The notes beneath the pieces were generated by a model. The model was not told the origin of the DNA. It searched no databases and worked only from the letters and a program-made list of their open reading frames with translations. Shown here piece after piece: positions 1 through 9,018 of a stretch of DNA of 64,000 bases. Each line of letters begins with the position of its first letter. Positions within the stretch are counted from its first letter, which is position 1. Where the stretch lies: assembly GCF_011047315.1 (NCBI RefSeq), contig NZ_CP049259.1:682001-746000 (forward strand), written 5' to 3'. The position numbers and the translations under genes were made by a program. The DNA is from Altererythrobacter sp. BO-6. Lineage in GTDB: Bacteria; Pseudomonadota; Alphaproteobacteria; Sphingomonadales; Sphingomonadaceae.

Positions 1-80
1 TTCATGCGACGAAGCGAGCATTAGCGCGCGACGAATGGTCGCTTGCTGCCAACCGGAAGTGGGATTAGGGGCGCAACCAC

Positions 81-983
81 ATGCAGACGCCCGACCAGCA
101 CGGCCAGCCATCGGGCCTTCCCGCAGCGCTGGGTGCCTATCTGATCTGGAGCATGCTGCCGCTCTACCTGCTGCTGGTGAAGAGCGTACCGCCGTTCGAG
201 TTCGTCGGCTGGCGGATCATCTGGACCCTGCCGATCTGCCTGCTGATCGTGGCCGTGCGGCGCCAGTTTCCGGCGCTGCGCGAAGCATTTTCCAGTGCGC
301 GCAGCATGATGCTGTTGTGTCTCAGCGCCGCGCTGATCGGGCTGAACTGGTTCGTTTATGTCTGGGCGATCCAGCGCGACAATGTCTATGCGGCTAGCCT
401 CGGCTATTACCTCAACCCGCTGCTCAACGTGCTGCTCGGCACAGTCTTCCTGGGCGAGCGCCTGTCGCGGCTTCAATGGACCGCCGTGGGCATCGCCAGC
501 GTGGCAGTTGCGCTATTGCTGGGCGGCGCGTTGACGACACTGTGGATTAGCCTCGCCCTTGCGTGCAGCTTCGGCCTTTACGGGTTGGTTCGCAAGCAGG
601 TCGCGGTCGGAGCGCTGCCGGGACTGACGGTCGAGAGCGCACTGCTGCTGCCGGTCGCGGGCGGGATCGCCTGGTGGTATGCGGCCAGCCCGGCGGGCTC
701 GTCCTTCGGGCATGACCTGTGGATCAGCCTCGCAATCGTTCTCGGGGGCGTGGTGACGGCGGTGCCGCTGCTGCTGTTCGCGATCGCCGCGCGGCGGATG
801 GATTACTCGACGCTTGGCTTCATCCAATATCTGACGCCGACCATCGTCTTCCTACTGGGGCTTACCGTGTTCCGCGAGGAACTGCGCCCAGCCCAACTCG
901 GCAGTTTCGTGCTGATCTGGACAGCGATCGCAATTTTCGTGTGGGACCTGCTGCGGCGGCGCCGCAAGCCCGCCGCTATCTAG
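81..983 (+). CDS. rarD: EamA-family transporter RarD
   Basis: A 300-residue, almost wholly hydrophobic protein with about ten membrane segments, the layout of the drug/metabolite transporter superfamily. The N-terminal stretch GAYLIWSMLPLYLLLVKSVP followed by WRIIWTLP is typical of RarD, a member whose substrate is not firmly known. The ATG at 81 is chosen because the first membrane segment begins about 17 residues later. Its TAG stop at 981-983 shares bases with the stop of convergent pyrC. The RarD assignment is by family resemblance; transport activity is inferred. Confidence 0.9.
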   Translation: MQTPDQHGQPSGLPAALGAYLIWSMLPLYLLLVKSVPPFEFVGWRIIWTLPICLLIVAVRRQFPALREAFSSARSMMLLCLSAALIGLNWFVYVWAIQRDNVYAASLGYYLNPLLNVLLGTVFLGERLSRLQWTAVGIASVAVALLLGGALTTLWISLALACSFGLYGLVRKQVAVGALPGLTVESALLLPVAGGIAWWYAASPAGSSFGHDLWISLAIVLGGVVTAVPLLLFAIAARRMDYSTLGFIQYLTPTIVFLLGLTVFREELRPAQLGSFVLIWTAIAIFVWDLLRRRRKPAAI

Positions 984-2018
984 CTCGCGATGCGCCAGCC
1001 GAGCACTTGCCCGGCGTGGAACGGCACGACTTCGCTGCCCCCGGCGGACACCGCATCGGGCACTTTCACTTCGGCGCGTTCCAGCGTGATGCTGTCTTCA
1101 TTGACCGGCAAGCCATAGAAGGCGGGGCCATGGAGCGAAGCGAAGCCTTCGAAACGGTCCAGCGCGCCTTCCTCGTCGAACACCGCCAGGTAGCTTTCCA
1201 GCGCATAGGGTGCGTTGAAAATCCCTGCGCAACCGCAGGCGGATTCCTTGGTGTGGCGTTCGTGCGGGGCGCTGTCTGTGCCAAGGAAGAACTTCGCACT
1301 GCCGCTGGTCGCCGCCTTGCGCAGCGCCAGCCGGTGGGTCTCGCGCTTGGCCACGGGCAGGCAGTAGTTGTGCGGCTGGATCCCGCCCACCAGCATCGCG
1401 TTGCGATTGATGTGGAGGTGCTGCGGCGTGATCGTCGCTGCGACATTCGGCCCCGCCTCAAGCACGAAATCAACCGCGTCGCTGGTGGTGATGTGTTCGA
1501 ACACGACCTTCAGCCCGGGAAAATCGCGGGTGATGCGGCGCAAGTGCCGCTCGATGAATTCGGCCTCGCGATCGAACACGTCGATATTATGGTCGGTCAC
1601 TTCGCCATGGACGCAGAGCACGATGCCCTCGGCCTCCATCCGCGCCAGCACCGGATCGATCTTCGCAACATCGGTCACGCCGCTCGCCGAATTGGTCGTC
1701 GCCCCAGCCGGATAGAGCTTGGCGGCGGTGAACACGCCTTCAGCCGCGCCGCGCGCAAGGTCGTCCGGATCGGTGTTGTCGGTAAGATAGCAGGTCATCA
1801 GCGGCATGAAGTTGATGCCCGCGGGCACGGCGCCAAGGATGCGCTCGCGATAGGCCGCAGCCCGCGCCGTATCGGTCACCGGCGGGGTAAGGTTGGGCAT
1901 CCACGATCGCGCGGGCGAACTGGCGCGCGGTATAGGGCACCACGTCGCGCATCATGTCGCCATCGCGGAAATGCAGGTGCCAATCATCAGGGCGGCGGAT
2001 CGTGAGTGTGTCGGTCAT
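980..2018 (-). CDS. pyrC: Dihydroorotase, frameshifted
   Basis: Encodes dihydroorotase, which interconverts carbamoyl aspartate and dihydroorotate in pyrimidine synthesis. The first 39 codons (start ATG at 2018) give [10 protein letters not shown] with the metal-binding HxH at residues 14 and 16. The rest, from [10 protein letters not shown] onward, lies in another frame and carries the [11 protein letters not shown] motif, whose lysine is normally the carboxylated metal ligand, and FLGTDSAPH near the C-terminus. The two parts join as ARAIV then MPNLTPP, exactly as in intact PyrC, if one extra base at about 1901 is removed. The joined product is about 345 residues, the normal size. All expected motifs are present, so this is either a sequencing error or a recent mutation. 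Confidence 0.9.
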
Positions 2019-2085
2019 CACGCGAGGCTCTAGTCGCGCGCGCGCCCTCTTTCCAGTACCGATCGCAGGCCCTAGAGGCGCGGCG

Positions 2086-2973
2086 ATGAAGATCGGATTC
2101 CTTACCTGCCCCGGCACCATGCCAGGATCACCCACCCGCCGCGACGACGCCTTCGAACATGACTATCAGGTCGATGCGATCCGGCCCGCGCTGGAAGCAT
2201 GCGGCGGAAGCCTGGTCGAAATCGAATGGCGGGCGCCGCTCGATGCCTTCGCCGGATGCGAGCTGGTGCTGGTGGGCACCCCGTGGGACTATTGGGATTT
2301 CGAGCAGGCGTTTCTCGACAAGCTCGACGCGCTCGAAGGCGCGGGCATCATCGTGTGCAATCCGCACGCACTGGTGCGCTGGAACTCGCGCAAGACCTAC
2401 CTGCGCGACCTCGCGGAATGCGGCGCGGCGACAATCCCCACGCTGTGGGTCGAGCAACCGGCCGCGGCAGACATTGGTGCCGCTTTCGATATGTTCGACT
2501 GCGAGACCGTCGTTGCCAAGCGGCAGGTCGGCGCCGGCGCAGAAGGCCAGTCGATCCATCGCAAGGGCGGAGTACGGGGCGACTGGGCTATGGCCTATCC
2601 AGCGATGATCCAGCCTTACCTGCCGCAAATCGCCAGCGAGGGCGAATATTCGTTCCTGTTTATCGATGGCGCCTTCTCGCATGCGCTGGTCAAGCGGCCC
2701 GCAGCGGGCGATTATCGCGTCCAGTCGCTTTACGGCGGGACCGAGGAAGCGATCCAACCTGAGGCCGCAGACCTGGCAGCCGCGCAAGCGGTGGTCGATG
2801 CAATCCCGTTCGACACGCCGCTCTACGCCCGGATCGACATGGTGCGCGGCGAAGATGGCACGCTGCTGCTTATGGAAGCCGAGCTGATCGAACCCTATCT
2901 CTATCCCTTGCAGGGCCCGGAACTGGGGCCACGACTGGCCGAAGCCATTACGAAGAGGATCGACAAGCCATGA
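2086..2973 (+). CDS. ATP-grasp domain protein (RimK/DcsG-like)
   Basis: A 295-residue protein resembling ATP-grasp ligases of the RimK / DcsG type. The N-terminal part ([10 protein letters not shown] to about residue 100) looks like a preATP-grasp fold; [14 protein letters not shown] near residues 140-155 fits the ATP-binding loop, and [10 protein letters not shown] and [14 protein letters not shown] near the end fit the Mg-binding segment. ATG 2086 is preferred over upstream starts because the sequence before it lacks similarity and overlaps the pyrC promoter side. It overlaps the start of ygfZ in an ATGA arrangement, so the two are probably co-transcribed. The substrate is unknown. Confidence 0.7.
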   Translation: MKIGFLTCPGTMPGSPTRRDDAFEHDYQVDAIRPALEACGGSLVEIEWRAPLDAFAGCELVLVGTPWDYWDFEQAFLDKLDALEGAGIIVCNPHALVRWNSRKTYLRDLAECGAATIPTLWVEQPAAADIGAAFDMFDCETVVAKRQVGAGAEGQSIHRKGGVRGDWAMAYPAMIQPYLPQIASEGEYSFLFIDGAFSHALVKRPAAGDYRVQSLYGGTEEAIQPEAADLAAAQAVVDAIPFDTPLYARIDMVRGEDGTLLLMEAELIEPYLYPLQGPELGPRLAEAITKRIDKP

Positions 2974-3707
2974 CTGCCACCCGCCTGAACAACCGCGCCG
3001 TCATTCGCTTGTCCGCGCTGGACGAGAGCGAAGATGTCCGCAGCTTCCTGCAGGGGCTGGTCACCAATGACGTGACGGGCGCCCTGCCCGCCTATGCCGC
3101 ACTGCTCTCAGCGCAGGGCAAGGCGATGTTCGATTTTCTTGTCTGGGCCGGTGGCGACGACCTGCTGCTCGATTGCGAGGCGGACGCTGCCGATGAGCTG
3201 GTCAAGCGGCTCTCGCTCTATCGCTTGCGGCGCAAGATCGCGATTGGGCGCGACGAGGCGCTGGCGGTACACTGGAGCACTGACGCGCAAGAAGGCGCTT
3301 CACCTGATCCGCGCCTACCACAGCTCGGCTGGCGCTGGCTCGCGCCTGCCGATCCGGCCGACGAGTCCGCCGATGCCGCCTGGCTGGCGCATCGCCTGGC
3401 GCTCGGCGTGCCGGAGGGGCGCGCCGAACTCGGCGATATCCTGTGGCTGGAAACCAATGCTGCCGAACTGAACGGGGTCAGCTTCACCAAGGGCTGTTAT
3501 GTCGGGCAGGAAAATACCGCACGGATGAACTGGCGGCAAAAGGTCAACCGGCGGCTGGTGGTGGTGCCACTGGCGCAGTCCGAGGAGAAGCGCCGCAAGA
3601 TTGCCTATCCGGAGCTCGGCTCGGCGGTCGATCACTTGCGGGTCGAGGATATTGATGCCGCGATCGTCCCCGAGTGGATGCGCGAGGCGGTTACGCCAGC
3701 TGATTGA
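2970..3707 (+). CDS. ygfZ: YgfZ/CAF17 folate-binding Fe-S cluster protein
   Basis: A 245-residue protein of the YgfZ/CAF17 family (GcvT-like fold), which uses tetrahydrofolate and supports maturation or repair of certain 4Fe-4S enzymes. The diagnostic motif KGCYVGQENTARM is at about residues 174-186, with the conserved cysteine. N-terminal FLQGLVTNDVTG is also typical. ATG at 2970 overlaps the TGA of the upstream ATP-grasp gene. The 3' end runs 76 bp into the convergent TetR gene. Confidence 0.9.
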   Translation: MTATRLNNRAVIRLSALDESEDVRSFLQGLVTNDVTGALPAYAALLSAQGKAMFDFLVWAGGDDLLLDCEADAADELVKRLSLYRLRRKIAIGRDEALAVHWSTDAQEGASPDPRLPQLGWRWLAPADPADESADAAWLAHRLALGVPEGRAELGDILWLETNAAELNGVSFTKGCYVGQENTARMNWRQKVNRRLVVVPLAQSEEKRRKIAYPELGSAVDHLRVEDIDAAIVPEWMREAVTPAD

Positions 3708-4291
3708 AAGCGGCGATCGAAGTTTTCCAGCATGCGCTGCGCCCGGTCGCGCGCGGCAGAATCCGGCAAGCCGAGCGAGCGCGCCAGCGCCTTACCGATC
3801 AGTGCATCGCCCATCGCCATCAACACCAACGCCAGCGTGTCTTCATGCACCCGCATAACTTCGCCGGTGTGAGTCGCTTCTTCCTGCGCGATATCGTCGA
3901 CCAGCTGGTGGATCGTCTCAACGATCGGGCTCAGCGCATCTTCGTTGCCGGTCAGGATCATCCAGCTGGCGAGCGCGCCCGCCCCTTCCTTGTCGAAGGC
4001 ATCAAAGGCGAGGTCGACCACTTCACGCGGGCTGCCCAGCCCGGCGCGGCTGGCGCGGACTGCGTCCCTAATCGTCTCACACACGGTTTCGGCCAGATGC
4101 CGGGCCAGTTCCTTCTGAAGGCCAGATGCCGAACCGAAATGATGCAGCAGGTTCGCGTGCGTGCGGCCAATCCGCGCGGCCACTGCCTTCAGGGTAACCG
4201 ATTGCGGCCCTGTCTCGATCAGCAGGGCCCGCGCCGCTTCCAGGGCGGAACTCCGCGATTCTTCGGGGGTTAAACGCTTGCGACTTGTCAT
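3632..4291 (-). CDS. TetR-family transcriptional regulator
   Basis: A 219-residue one-component repressor. The N-terminal helix-turn-helix spans about residues 15-60 (VTLKAVAARIGRTHANLLHHF); the rest is the variable ligand-binding domain. It is divergent from a metal-dependent hydrolase gene, and two TGACA/TGTCA palindromes lie between them, so it probably controls that gene and itself. The last 25 or so codons overlap the end of convergent ygfZ by 76 bp; these residues look non-conserved and may reflect loss of an earlier stop. Confidence 0.85.
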   Translation of the reverse strand: MTSRKRLTPEESRSSALEAARALLIETGPQSVTLKAVAARIGRTHANLLHHFGSASGLQKELARHLAETVCETIRDAVRASRAGLGSPREVVDLAFDAFDKEGAGALASWMILTGNEDALSPIVETIHQLVDDIAQEEATHTGEVMRVHEDTLALVLMAMGDALIGKALARSLGLPDSAARDRAQRMLENFDRRFQSAGVTASRIHSGTIAASISSTRK

Positions 4292-4430
4292 TGCATTCTG
4301 ACCTGAAAGATTCCCACCCGTTAAGCGACCCCGATTGGCTTGGCCTAAAGTGCTCGCGCGCCAGCGGCAAGACCTGCAATGTCCCTATCACCGCTCGCGA
4401 TGGCGCGTGCTGCACCCGCGAAGAGACTAT

Positions 4431-4469
4431 TGACATCAATGTCAGTAACATCTATTGACACTCTTGTCA
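4431..4469. promoter_or_regulatory. Paired TetR-type operators
   Basis: Two palindromes are seen in the divergent intergenic space: TGACATCAATGTCA at 4431-4444 (perfect six-base arms) and TGACACTCTTGTCA at 4456-4469 (one mismatch), centres 25 bp apart, each followed by GTAA. Both contain TTGACA-like boxes that could be -35 elements. Position and symmetry suggest binding of the neighbouring TetR protein; this is inference. Confidence 0.65.
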
Positions 4470-4492
4470 GTAAGTTTCTCTGGAGTTGCCAA

Positions 4493-5377
4493 GTGAACGC
4501 CCCAGCCAAGATCGATCTCGACGCCGTCACCCGTCGCGATCCGACCCCGACCGATCTCGAAATCACCGTGCGCGATGAGCGCTTCAACCGCAACACCACC
4601 CCGCGCCGCTGGTGGGCGGGCGAACCGTTCGGCACCGCCTGGCACAATGCGCTGTCAGCCACTTTCCCGCGCGGCGAAGCCTTCTTTATCGAAGCCGTTA
4701 AGGCACACCGCGACGGCGCCCCGCCCAAGCTGGCGGCAGAAATCCGCGCTTTCGTGAAACAGGAAATCAACCACACCCGCGAACACATCGCTTTCAACCG
4801 TCTGGCCGAGGATCATGGCTATGACATCAAGGCAATCGACAAGCGGGTCGAGGAAATGCTCAACCTGACCAAGGGTCGCCCGGAGATCCTCAATCTCGCC
4901 GCAACCATGGCGCTCGAGCATTACACTGCGATGATGGCGAGCGAATTCCTCAAGAATCCCAAGCATTTCGAAAATGCCGAACCGGAAGTCCGCAATATGT
5001 GGCGCTGGCATGCGGCCGAAGAAATCGAGCACAAGGGCGTCGCTTATGACACCTGGAACCACGCGACCAGCGACTGGACGCCGTTCAAGCGCTGGAAGGT
5101 CCGTAGCCTGATGATGCTGATCGTGACCGGCCGGTTTTTCAAGAACCGCTGGGAAGACACGATGAACCTGCTCGCGCAAGATGGCATCACCGGCTGGAAG
5201 GCGCGCTGGGGCCTGTTCAAGTATCTGGCATGGTCGCCGGGCGTCGTGCGCCGGATTTTCCCGGCCTGGCTGGCATACTTCAAGCCCGGCTTCCACCCGT
5301 GGGATCACGACGATCGCGAGCTGATCGGCCTTTATGAAGGCGAATTCACCGACGCGCTGCTGCAACCGGCCGAGTGA
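4493..5377 (+). CDS. Metal-dependent hydrolase (PF10118-like)
   Basis: A 294-residue protein resembling the predicted metal-dependent hydrolase family PF10118. Conserved-looking histidine/glutamate clusters are EINHTREHIAFNRL (about residues 85-100) and WRWHAAEEIEHKGVAYDTW (about 165-183), which could bind a di-metal centre. The start is taken as GTG 4493 because GGAG lies at 4482-4485 and the upstream in-frame region contains the operators. A strong terminator follows. The reaction is not known; regulation by the divergent TetR is inferred from the operators. Confidence 0.75.
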   Translation: MNAPAKIDLDAVTRRDPTPTDLEITVRDERFNRNTTPRRWWAGEPFGTAWHNALSATFPRGEAFFIEAVKAHRDGAPPKLAAEIRAFVKQEINHTREHIAFNRLAEDHGYDIKAIDKRVEEMLNLTKGRPEILNLAATMALEHYTAMMASEFLKNPKHFENAEPEVRNMWRWHAAEEIEHKGVAYDTWNHATSDWTPFKRWKVRSLMMLIVTGRFFKNRWEDTMNLLAQDGITGWKARWGLFKYLAWSPGVVRRIFPAWLAYFKPGFHPWDHDDRELIGLYEGEFTDALLQPAE

Positions 5378-5395
5378 TCACAGCAAACCGATAAC

Positions 5396-5428
5396 AAAAG
5401 GCCCCGCGAGCGATCGCGGGGCCTTTTT
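5396..5428 (+). terminator. Rho-independent terminator
   Basis: An 11-bp perfect GC-rich stem (AGGCCCCGCGA at 5399-5409 paired with 5414-5424) with a GCGA loop and a T tract directly after the hydrolase stop. It has A residues upstream, so it could also act on the opposite strand for the GNAT gene. Confidence 0.9.
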
Positions 5429-5433
5429 CGTTG

Positions 5434-5967
5434 TCAGGCGGCGTGCATCACGCAGGCCTCGCCCTCGCACAGGTCGAGCGCATATTCCGCGGTCGGCGCT
5501 TCCGCCCCCCGGCCACAGCTGTGGCGACTGACGATCCTTCCGGTGGGCGCGAAGCCCAGCTTCGAGAGGACCCGGCCCGACGCGGGATTGTCGAGGAAAT
5601 GACTGGCAACGAGCCGCCGATAGCCAAGCGTCGCGGCGATCTCGATCACGCCGCGCCCAGCCTCGGTCGCATAACCCTGGCCCCAGTGCGGCCGCGCGAT
5701 CCAGTAACCCATCTCGACGTCACGTCCGTGTGGATCGATCCCGATGCAGCCGACCAGCGCCGCATCGCGCGACCGCGTGATCAGGAAACGCGGGAAATGC
5801 GGATCGACCGGCGCTTCGACGAAACTGCGGGCGTCTGCAGGTTGGTATGGCCATGGGGCACGGGCAAGGTTCCGCACCACGCCTTCATCGGCGATCCCGG
5901 CGTGGACCGCTCGCCAGTCTTCCGGCCATGCCGGGCGCAGCAGCAACCGTTCGGTGCAATGGAACAT
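5434..5967 (-). CDS. GNAT-family N-acetyltransferase
   Basis: A 177-residue RimJ/RimL-like acetyltransferase. It opens with TERLLLRPAWPEDW, the usual first strand of this group, and carries the acetyl-CoA pyrophosphate loop region GYWIARPHWGQGYATEAGRG at about residues 90-110, followed by NPASGRVLSKLGF. Substrate (protein N-terminus or small molecule) is unknown. It is a single gene convergent with the metal-dependent hydrolase. Confidence 0.85.
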   Translation of the reverse strand: MFHCTERLLLRPAWPEDWRAVHAGIADEGVVRNLARAPWPYQPADARSFVEAPVDPHFPRFLITRSRDAALVGCIGIDPHGRDVEMGYWIARPHWGQGYATEAGRGVIEIAATLGYRRLVASHFLDNPASGRVLSKLGFAPTGRIVSRHSCGRGAEAPTAEYALDLCEGEACVMHAA

Positions 5968-6073
5968 CGGACTTCTCCCATTCGGCCCCGCTCCGGGCTC
6001 CTAGACCGGACGCGTGACAATTGCGTGATGGCGAAACTAAGTGTCGCCGCGGGTTTTCAGAGGGAGAAACGAC

Positions 6074-6123
6074 AAGAGGGAGACGGGCCCCCTGATTTAA
6101 CAGGAAAGCCCCATCTCCCTCTT
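6074..6123. terminator. Long hairpin downstream of rpmA
   Basis: Arms at 6074-6087 and 6109-6123 (AGAGGGAGA pairing with TCTCCCTCT, plus a GC core) can fold into a long hairpin between the end of rpmA and the GNAT gene. There is no clean T tract on either strand, so a role as the rplU-rpmA terminator is only likely. Confidence 0.5.
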
Positions 6124-6187
6124 TGGCTGCCGGTGTGACCCGGCTGGGACCGTCCCGTTTGGACGATCCCTTTAACGAACCGTCCGG

Positions 6188-6457
6188 TTATTCGGCTGCT
6201 TGCGCAATCATGTCTACCGACACGTATTTGCGACCAAGCTTGCCCTGATGGAATCGCACCACACCGTTTTCGAGCGCGAACAGGGTATGATCCCGGCCCA
6301 TGCCGACATTGGCGCCCGGATAGACGCGCGTGCCGCGCTGGCGCACGATGATGTTGCCGCCGACCACTTCCTGGCCGCCGAACTTCTTCACACCAAGGCG
6401 ACGGCCAGCTGAGTCGCGACCGTTACGCGATGAACCGCCTGCTTTTTTATGTGCCAT
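6188..6457 (-). CDS. rpmA: 50S ribosomal protein L27
   Basis: An 89-residue protein with the unmistakable L27 sequence ([15 protein letters not shown] at the N-terminus, [16 protein letters not shown] in the middle). L27 sits near the peptidyl transferase centre of the large subunit. It lies 12 bp downstream of rplU, the standard operon in bacteria. Confidence 0.98.
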   Translation of the reverse strand: MAHKKAGGSSRNGRDSAGRRLGVKKFGGQEVVGGNIIVRQRGTRVYPGANVGMGRDHTLFALENGVVRFHQGKLGRKYVSVDMIAQAAE

Positions 6458-6469
6458 GGTCCGTAATCC

Positions 6470-6973
6470 TTACTTCTTGTCCGCCGCTTTCTTGGCGGGG
6501 GCTTTCTTGGCCGGAGCCGACTTCTCGGCTGCTTCCTTCTTCGGCGCAGCCTTCTTGGCGGCGGTTGCGCCGGTCTTGGCCGGAGCTTCTGCTTTCGCCT
6601 TCGTGCTCTTGCTCACTTCGGCGCCCTTGGCGGGTTCCGATGCTTCCTTCTTGGGGGCAGCCTTCTTGGCGGCGCCCTCGCCCACTGCCACGATGCGCAG
6701 GAGGGTCATCTGCTGGCGGTGGCCGTTCTTGCGGCGATAGTTGTGCCGGCGGCGCTTCTTGAAAACGACGACCTTCTCGCTCTTGGCTTGGGCGATGATC
6801 TCAGCGGAAACCGAAACCTTCGAGGCATCGGCCAGCTTGTCGCCTTCACCGGCAAGCAGGACATCGCCCAGCGTCACGGTGTCGCCGGCTTCGCCAGCGA
6901 GCTTTTCAACTGCAATCTTGTCTCCGGCGGCAACCCGGTATTGTTTGCCGCCCGTGCGCACTACTGCGAACAT
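6470..6973 (-). CDS. rplU: 50S ribosomal protein L21 with Lys/Ala-rich tail
   Basis: The first 100 or so residues are L21 ([20 protein letters not shown], and [16 protein letters not shown] near residues 75-90, which contacts 23S rRNA). The protein continues to 167 residues with a low-complexity Lys/Ala/Glu extension containing repeated [11 protein letters not shown] and APAKKA units. A tail of this kind is common in sphingomonads and is probably disordered and cationic. First gene of the rplU-rpmA operon. Confidence 0.97.
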   Translation of the reverse strand: MFAVVRTGGKQYRVAAGDKIAVEKLAGEAGDTVTLGDVLLAGEGDKLADASKVSVSAEIIAQAKSEKVVVFKKRRRHNYRRKNGHRQQMTLLRIVAVGEGAAKKAAPKKEASEPAKGAEVSKSTKAKAEAPAKTGATAAKKAAPKKEAAEKSAPAKKAPAKKAADKK

Positions 6974-7178
6974 GGTGGTAATACTCTCAATCTAAAGCTG
7001 TGCCCTGCCGCTATCGAAAGGGCGCACCCGACGCCCCACCGATTGGTGGCGCCGGAAAGAAGCGTGCCGTTAGGGGAAAGGGCTCGCCAAGTCAACGTCG
7101 GATCGGCGCTTTTTGCATTCTGTCGCCCCGAACCGAAATGGTGGCGCCAGCGCTTGTCCATGCTATGCGGTGGCTCCT

Positions 7179-7703
7179 ATGATGCGCGCCCTTATTCGTC
7201 CAGCATTACCGCTGCTTGCCATGGCCACACTGATTTCTGCCTGCGCAGGCAGTGCCGACCGATATCCATCGCTGTCACTGCGCGATTTCGAACGGGTGCA
7301 GGGCCAGTTCCCGACCGCCGATTCGCAACCAGAGCAACTCCGCCCCTCTCCGCTGCCCGTCGCAGCCGTGGAACAGATAAGTGACGCGATCGGCGAGGCG
7401 CGCACCCGCCACTCCCAATTCCTGGCGCAGGCAGAAAAGGCACGCGGCGTCGTCAGTGCGGCCCGTGGCAGCAATCCCGATGACAAGCGCTGGGCGATGG
7501 CGCTGATTGAAATCGCCGAGCTGGATTCGCACCATGGGGTGACAACCGGCCTGCTGGCTGACCTTGATGCGCTCTATGCCAAGGCTTCGCTCGAATTCCA
7601 GCAACGCGAAGAAGTCGCGCAGGCGCAAGCCGAGATTGCGCAGATGGTCGCATCGGAACAGCAGACGATCGACGAATTGGCCGGTCTGCTTGGCCCGGCC
7701 TGA
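7179..7703 (+). CDS. Putative lipoprotein
   Basis: A 174-residue protein with a lipoprotein signal: basic MMRALIRP, a hydrophobic stretch, then the lipobox ISAC-A at about residues 20-24. The mature part is mostly helical, with Gln/Glu/Ala-rich heptad-like segments toward the C-terminus (FQQREEVAQAQAEIAQMVAS) that could form a coiled coil. ATG 7179 is chosen because it begins the signal peptide. I do not recognise a named family. A GC hairpin follows at 7725. Confidence 0.7.
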   Translation: MMRALIRPALPLLAMATLISACAGSADRYPSLSLRDFERVQGQFPTADSQPEQLRPSPLPVAAVEQISDAIGEARTRHSQFLAQAEKARGVVSAARGSNPDDKRWAMALIEIAELDSHHGVTTGLLADLDALYAKASLEFQQREEVAQAQAEIAQMVASEQQTIDELAGLLGPA

Positions 7704-7724
7704 AACGCTACCTTTATAAAGCTA

Positions 7725-7752
7725 GCGCGGGGCCGATTGCTCGACCCCGCGC
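7725..7752. terminator. GC-rich hairpin between convergent genes
   Basis: GCGCGGGG at 7725-7732 pairs perfectly with CCCCGCGC at 7745-7752 across a 12-base loop. It lies between the stops of two convergent genes. No T tract follows, so termination is probable but not certain. Confidence 0.5.
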
Positions 7753-7784
7753 ACTGCCGGCTCCCGTCCGGGAAGGTAGGGGGA

Positions 7785-8210
7785 CTAGATAGTTGCGGCT
7801 ATCGTCACCACCGCAAGTCCCCACAGGAGTACGAGGACCGGCAGAACCAATACTTGCGTCGCGGCATCGCGGGCGCGCAGCCGCCCGGTGTGCGTCATCA
7901 CGCCGCGGCTGGCGAAATCGTCGAGGTCGAGCGAACGGGCCTTCTTCGTGTCCGGCCGGAGCCGCGTCCAGATCGTCGGAACTCCGAACCCGGCGATGAT
8001 AATCCCGGCGAAAATGACCATCGGTATGATCAGCCCCGGATTGCCGAAAGCCATCGCCGTAATCGCAAGGAAACCGAGATAGCAGGCCACCGTGGCGCCA
8101 TAGAGCGCTTTGGGCAGTTCGAACGAGCGATCAACATTGGTCGCAACGCGAGGCGCATCCACGATGCGGGCTTTTTCGGCAATCAATTCAGGGGCAATAA
8201 GCTTCGACAT
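7785..8210 (-). CDS. Small membrane protein, unknown function
   Basis: A 141-residue protein with three likely membrane segments, at about residues 36-55, 58-78 and 118-138 (VLVLPVLVLLWGLAVVTIAA), and a charged loop containing RLRPDTKKARSLDLDDF. No catalytic motif is visible and I do not recognise the family. Its start lies about 80 bp upstream of the moaE 3' end on the same strand, so it is not clearly part of the molybdopterin group. Confidence 0.7.
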   Translation of the reverse strand: MSKLIAPELIAEKARIVDAPRVATNVDRSFELPKALYGATVACYLGFLAITAMAFGNPGLIIPMVIFAGIIIAGFGVPTIWTRLRPDTKKARSLDLDDFASRGVMTHTGRLRARDAATQVLVLPVLVLLWGLAVVTIAATI

Positions 8211-8288
8211 GACGATGTCTCCTTCCGTTGAGACATCTTCTAGCTACGCACCGAATCGCGCGCCTTGACCTGGATCAAAAAGGCCCGA

Positions 8289-8735
8289 TTATTCACCCCA
8301 GCGGGCACGATCGGCATAATCTTCGGCACGCGGTTCGATCCAGTGCCAGCCATCAGCGCGCTTCTCGCGCTTCCAGAACCATGCCGCGCTTTTCAAGTGA
8401 TCCATGCAGAAATCGACCGCGTCGATCGCCGCGCGGCGGTGGAGCGCGGCCGCCGAAACGCAGACAATCGGCTCGCCGGGGCGCAGCAGGCCGATCCGGT
8501 GGACCATCAGCAGGCCCAGCAATTCGAACCGGGCAAAGGCGCGATCGGCCAGTTCGTGCATCCCCGGCAGCGTCAACGGTTCGTAATGCGTCAGTTCGAG
8601 TGCCTCGACGCCTTCGTCGGTGCGCACTTCGCCAACGAAGGTGCACACCCCGCCCAGCCCCGGATTGGCCTGCGTGAATGGACCGATCAGCGTGCCGGGA
8701 ATAAACATCTGATCGAGCAGGCGGATGTCACGCAT
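8289..8735 (-). CDS. moaE: Molybdopterin synthase catalytic subunit MoaE
   Basis: A 148-residue MoaE, the large subunit of molybdopterin synthase that transfers sulfur from thiocarboxylated MoaD to precursor Z. Recognised from GGVCTFVGEVR, LTHYEPLTLPGM, HRIGLLRPGEPIV and the C-terminal KREKRADGWHWIE, which holds the catalytic lysines. ATG 8735 is chosen since it follows the moaD stop by 10 bp; longer reading upstream would overlap moaD. Neighbouring moaD and moaA support the pathway. Confidence 0.93.
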   Translation of the reverse strand: MRDIRLLDQMFIPGTLIGPFTQANPGLGGVCTFVGEVRTDEGVEALELTHYEPLTLPGMHELADRAFARFELLGLLMVHRIGLLRPGEPIVCVSAAALHRRAAIDAVDFCMDHLKSAAWFWKREKRADGWHWIEPRAEDYADRARWGE

Positions 8736-8745
8736 CGGCACGAAG

Positions 8746-9009
8746 CTATCCCCCGCTGACGGGCGGCAGCAGCGCGACTTCGTCACCATGCTTTGCCTCA
8801 AGGCATGTCCGATCCGACAATACCTTACCATTGATCGCAATAAGGGTTCGCCGATCTTCGGCTGCCTTGGCAATATCCGGATTCACTTGGTCATGCAGAA
8901 GGGCGAGGAGATCAGGCCAATCAAGTTCTCCCGAGCTTGAGAAGAATTCGGATTCCGCCGTGCCTGCAACATCCGCAAGCTTGCCAAGATAAAGAACGCG
9001 CACAGACAT
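8746..9009 (-). CDS. moaD: Molybdopterin synthase sulfur carrier subunit MoaD
   Basis: An 87-residue ubiquitin-fold protein ending in Gly-Gly (LLPPVSGG), the site of thiocarboxylation required for sulfur transfer to precursor Z. N-terminal VRVLYLGKLADVAG is typical of MoaD. Directly upstream of moaE. Between it and moaA lies an inverted pair of palindromic repeats. Confidence 0.93.
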   Translation of the reverse strand: MSVRVLYLGKLADVAGTAESEFFSSSGELDWPDLLALLHDQVNPDIAKAAEDRRTLIAINGKVLSDRTCLEAKHGDEVALLPPVSGG

Positions 9010-9018
9010 GGCCTATCT

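Noticed and set aside
719..2005. A 428-codon + strand frame over the rarD end and pyrC
   Set aside because: Antisense to pyrC; composition of a shadow frame, no conserved motif.
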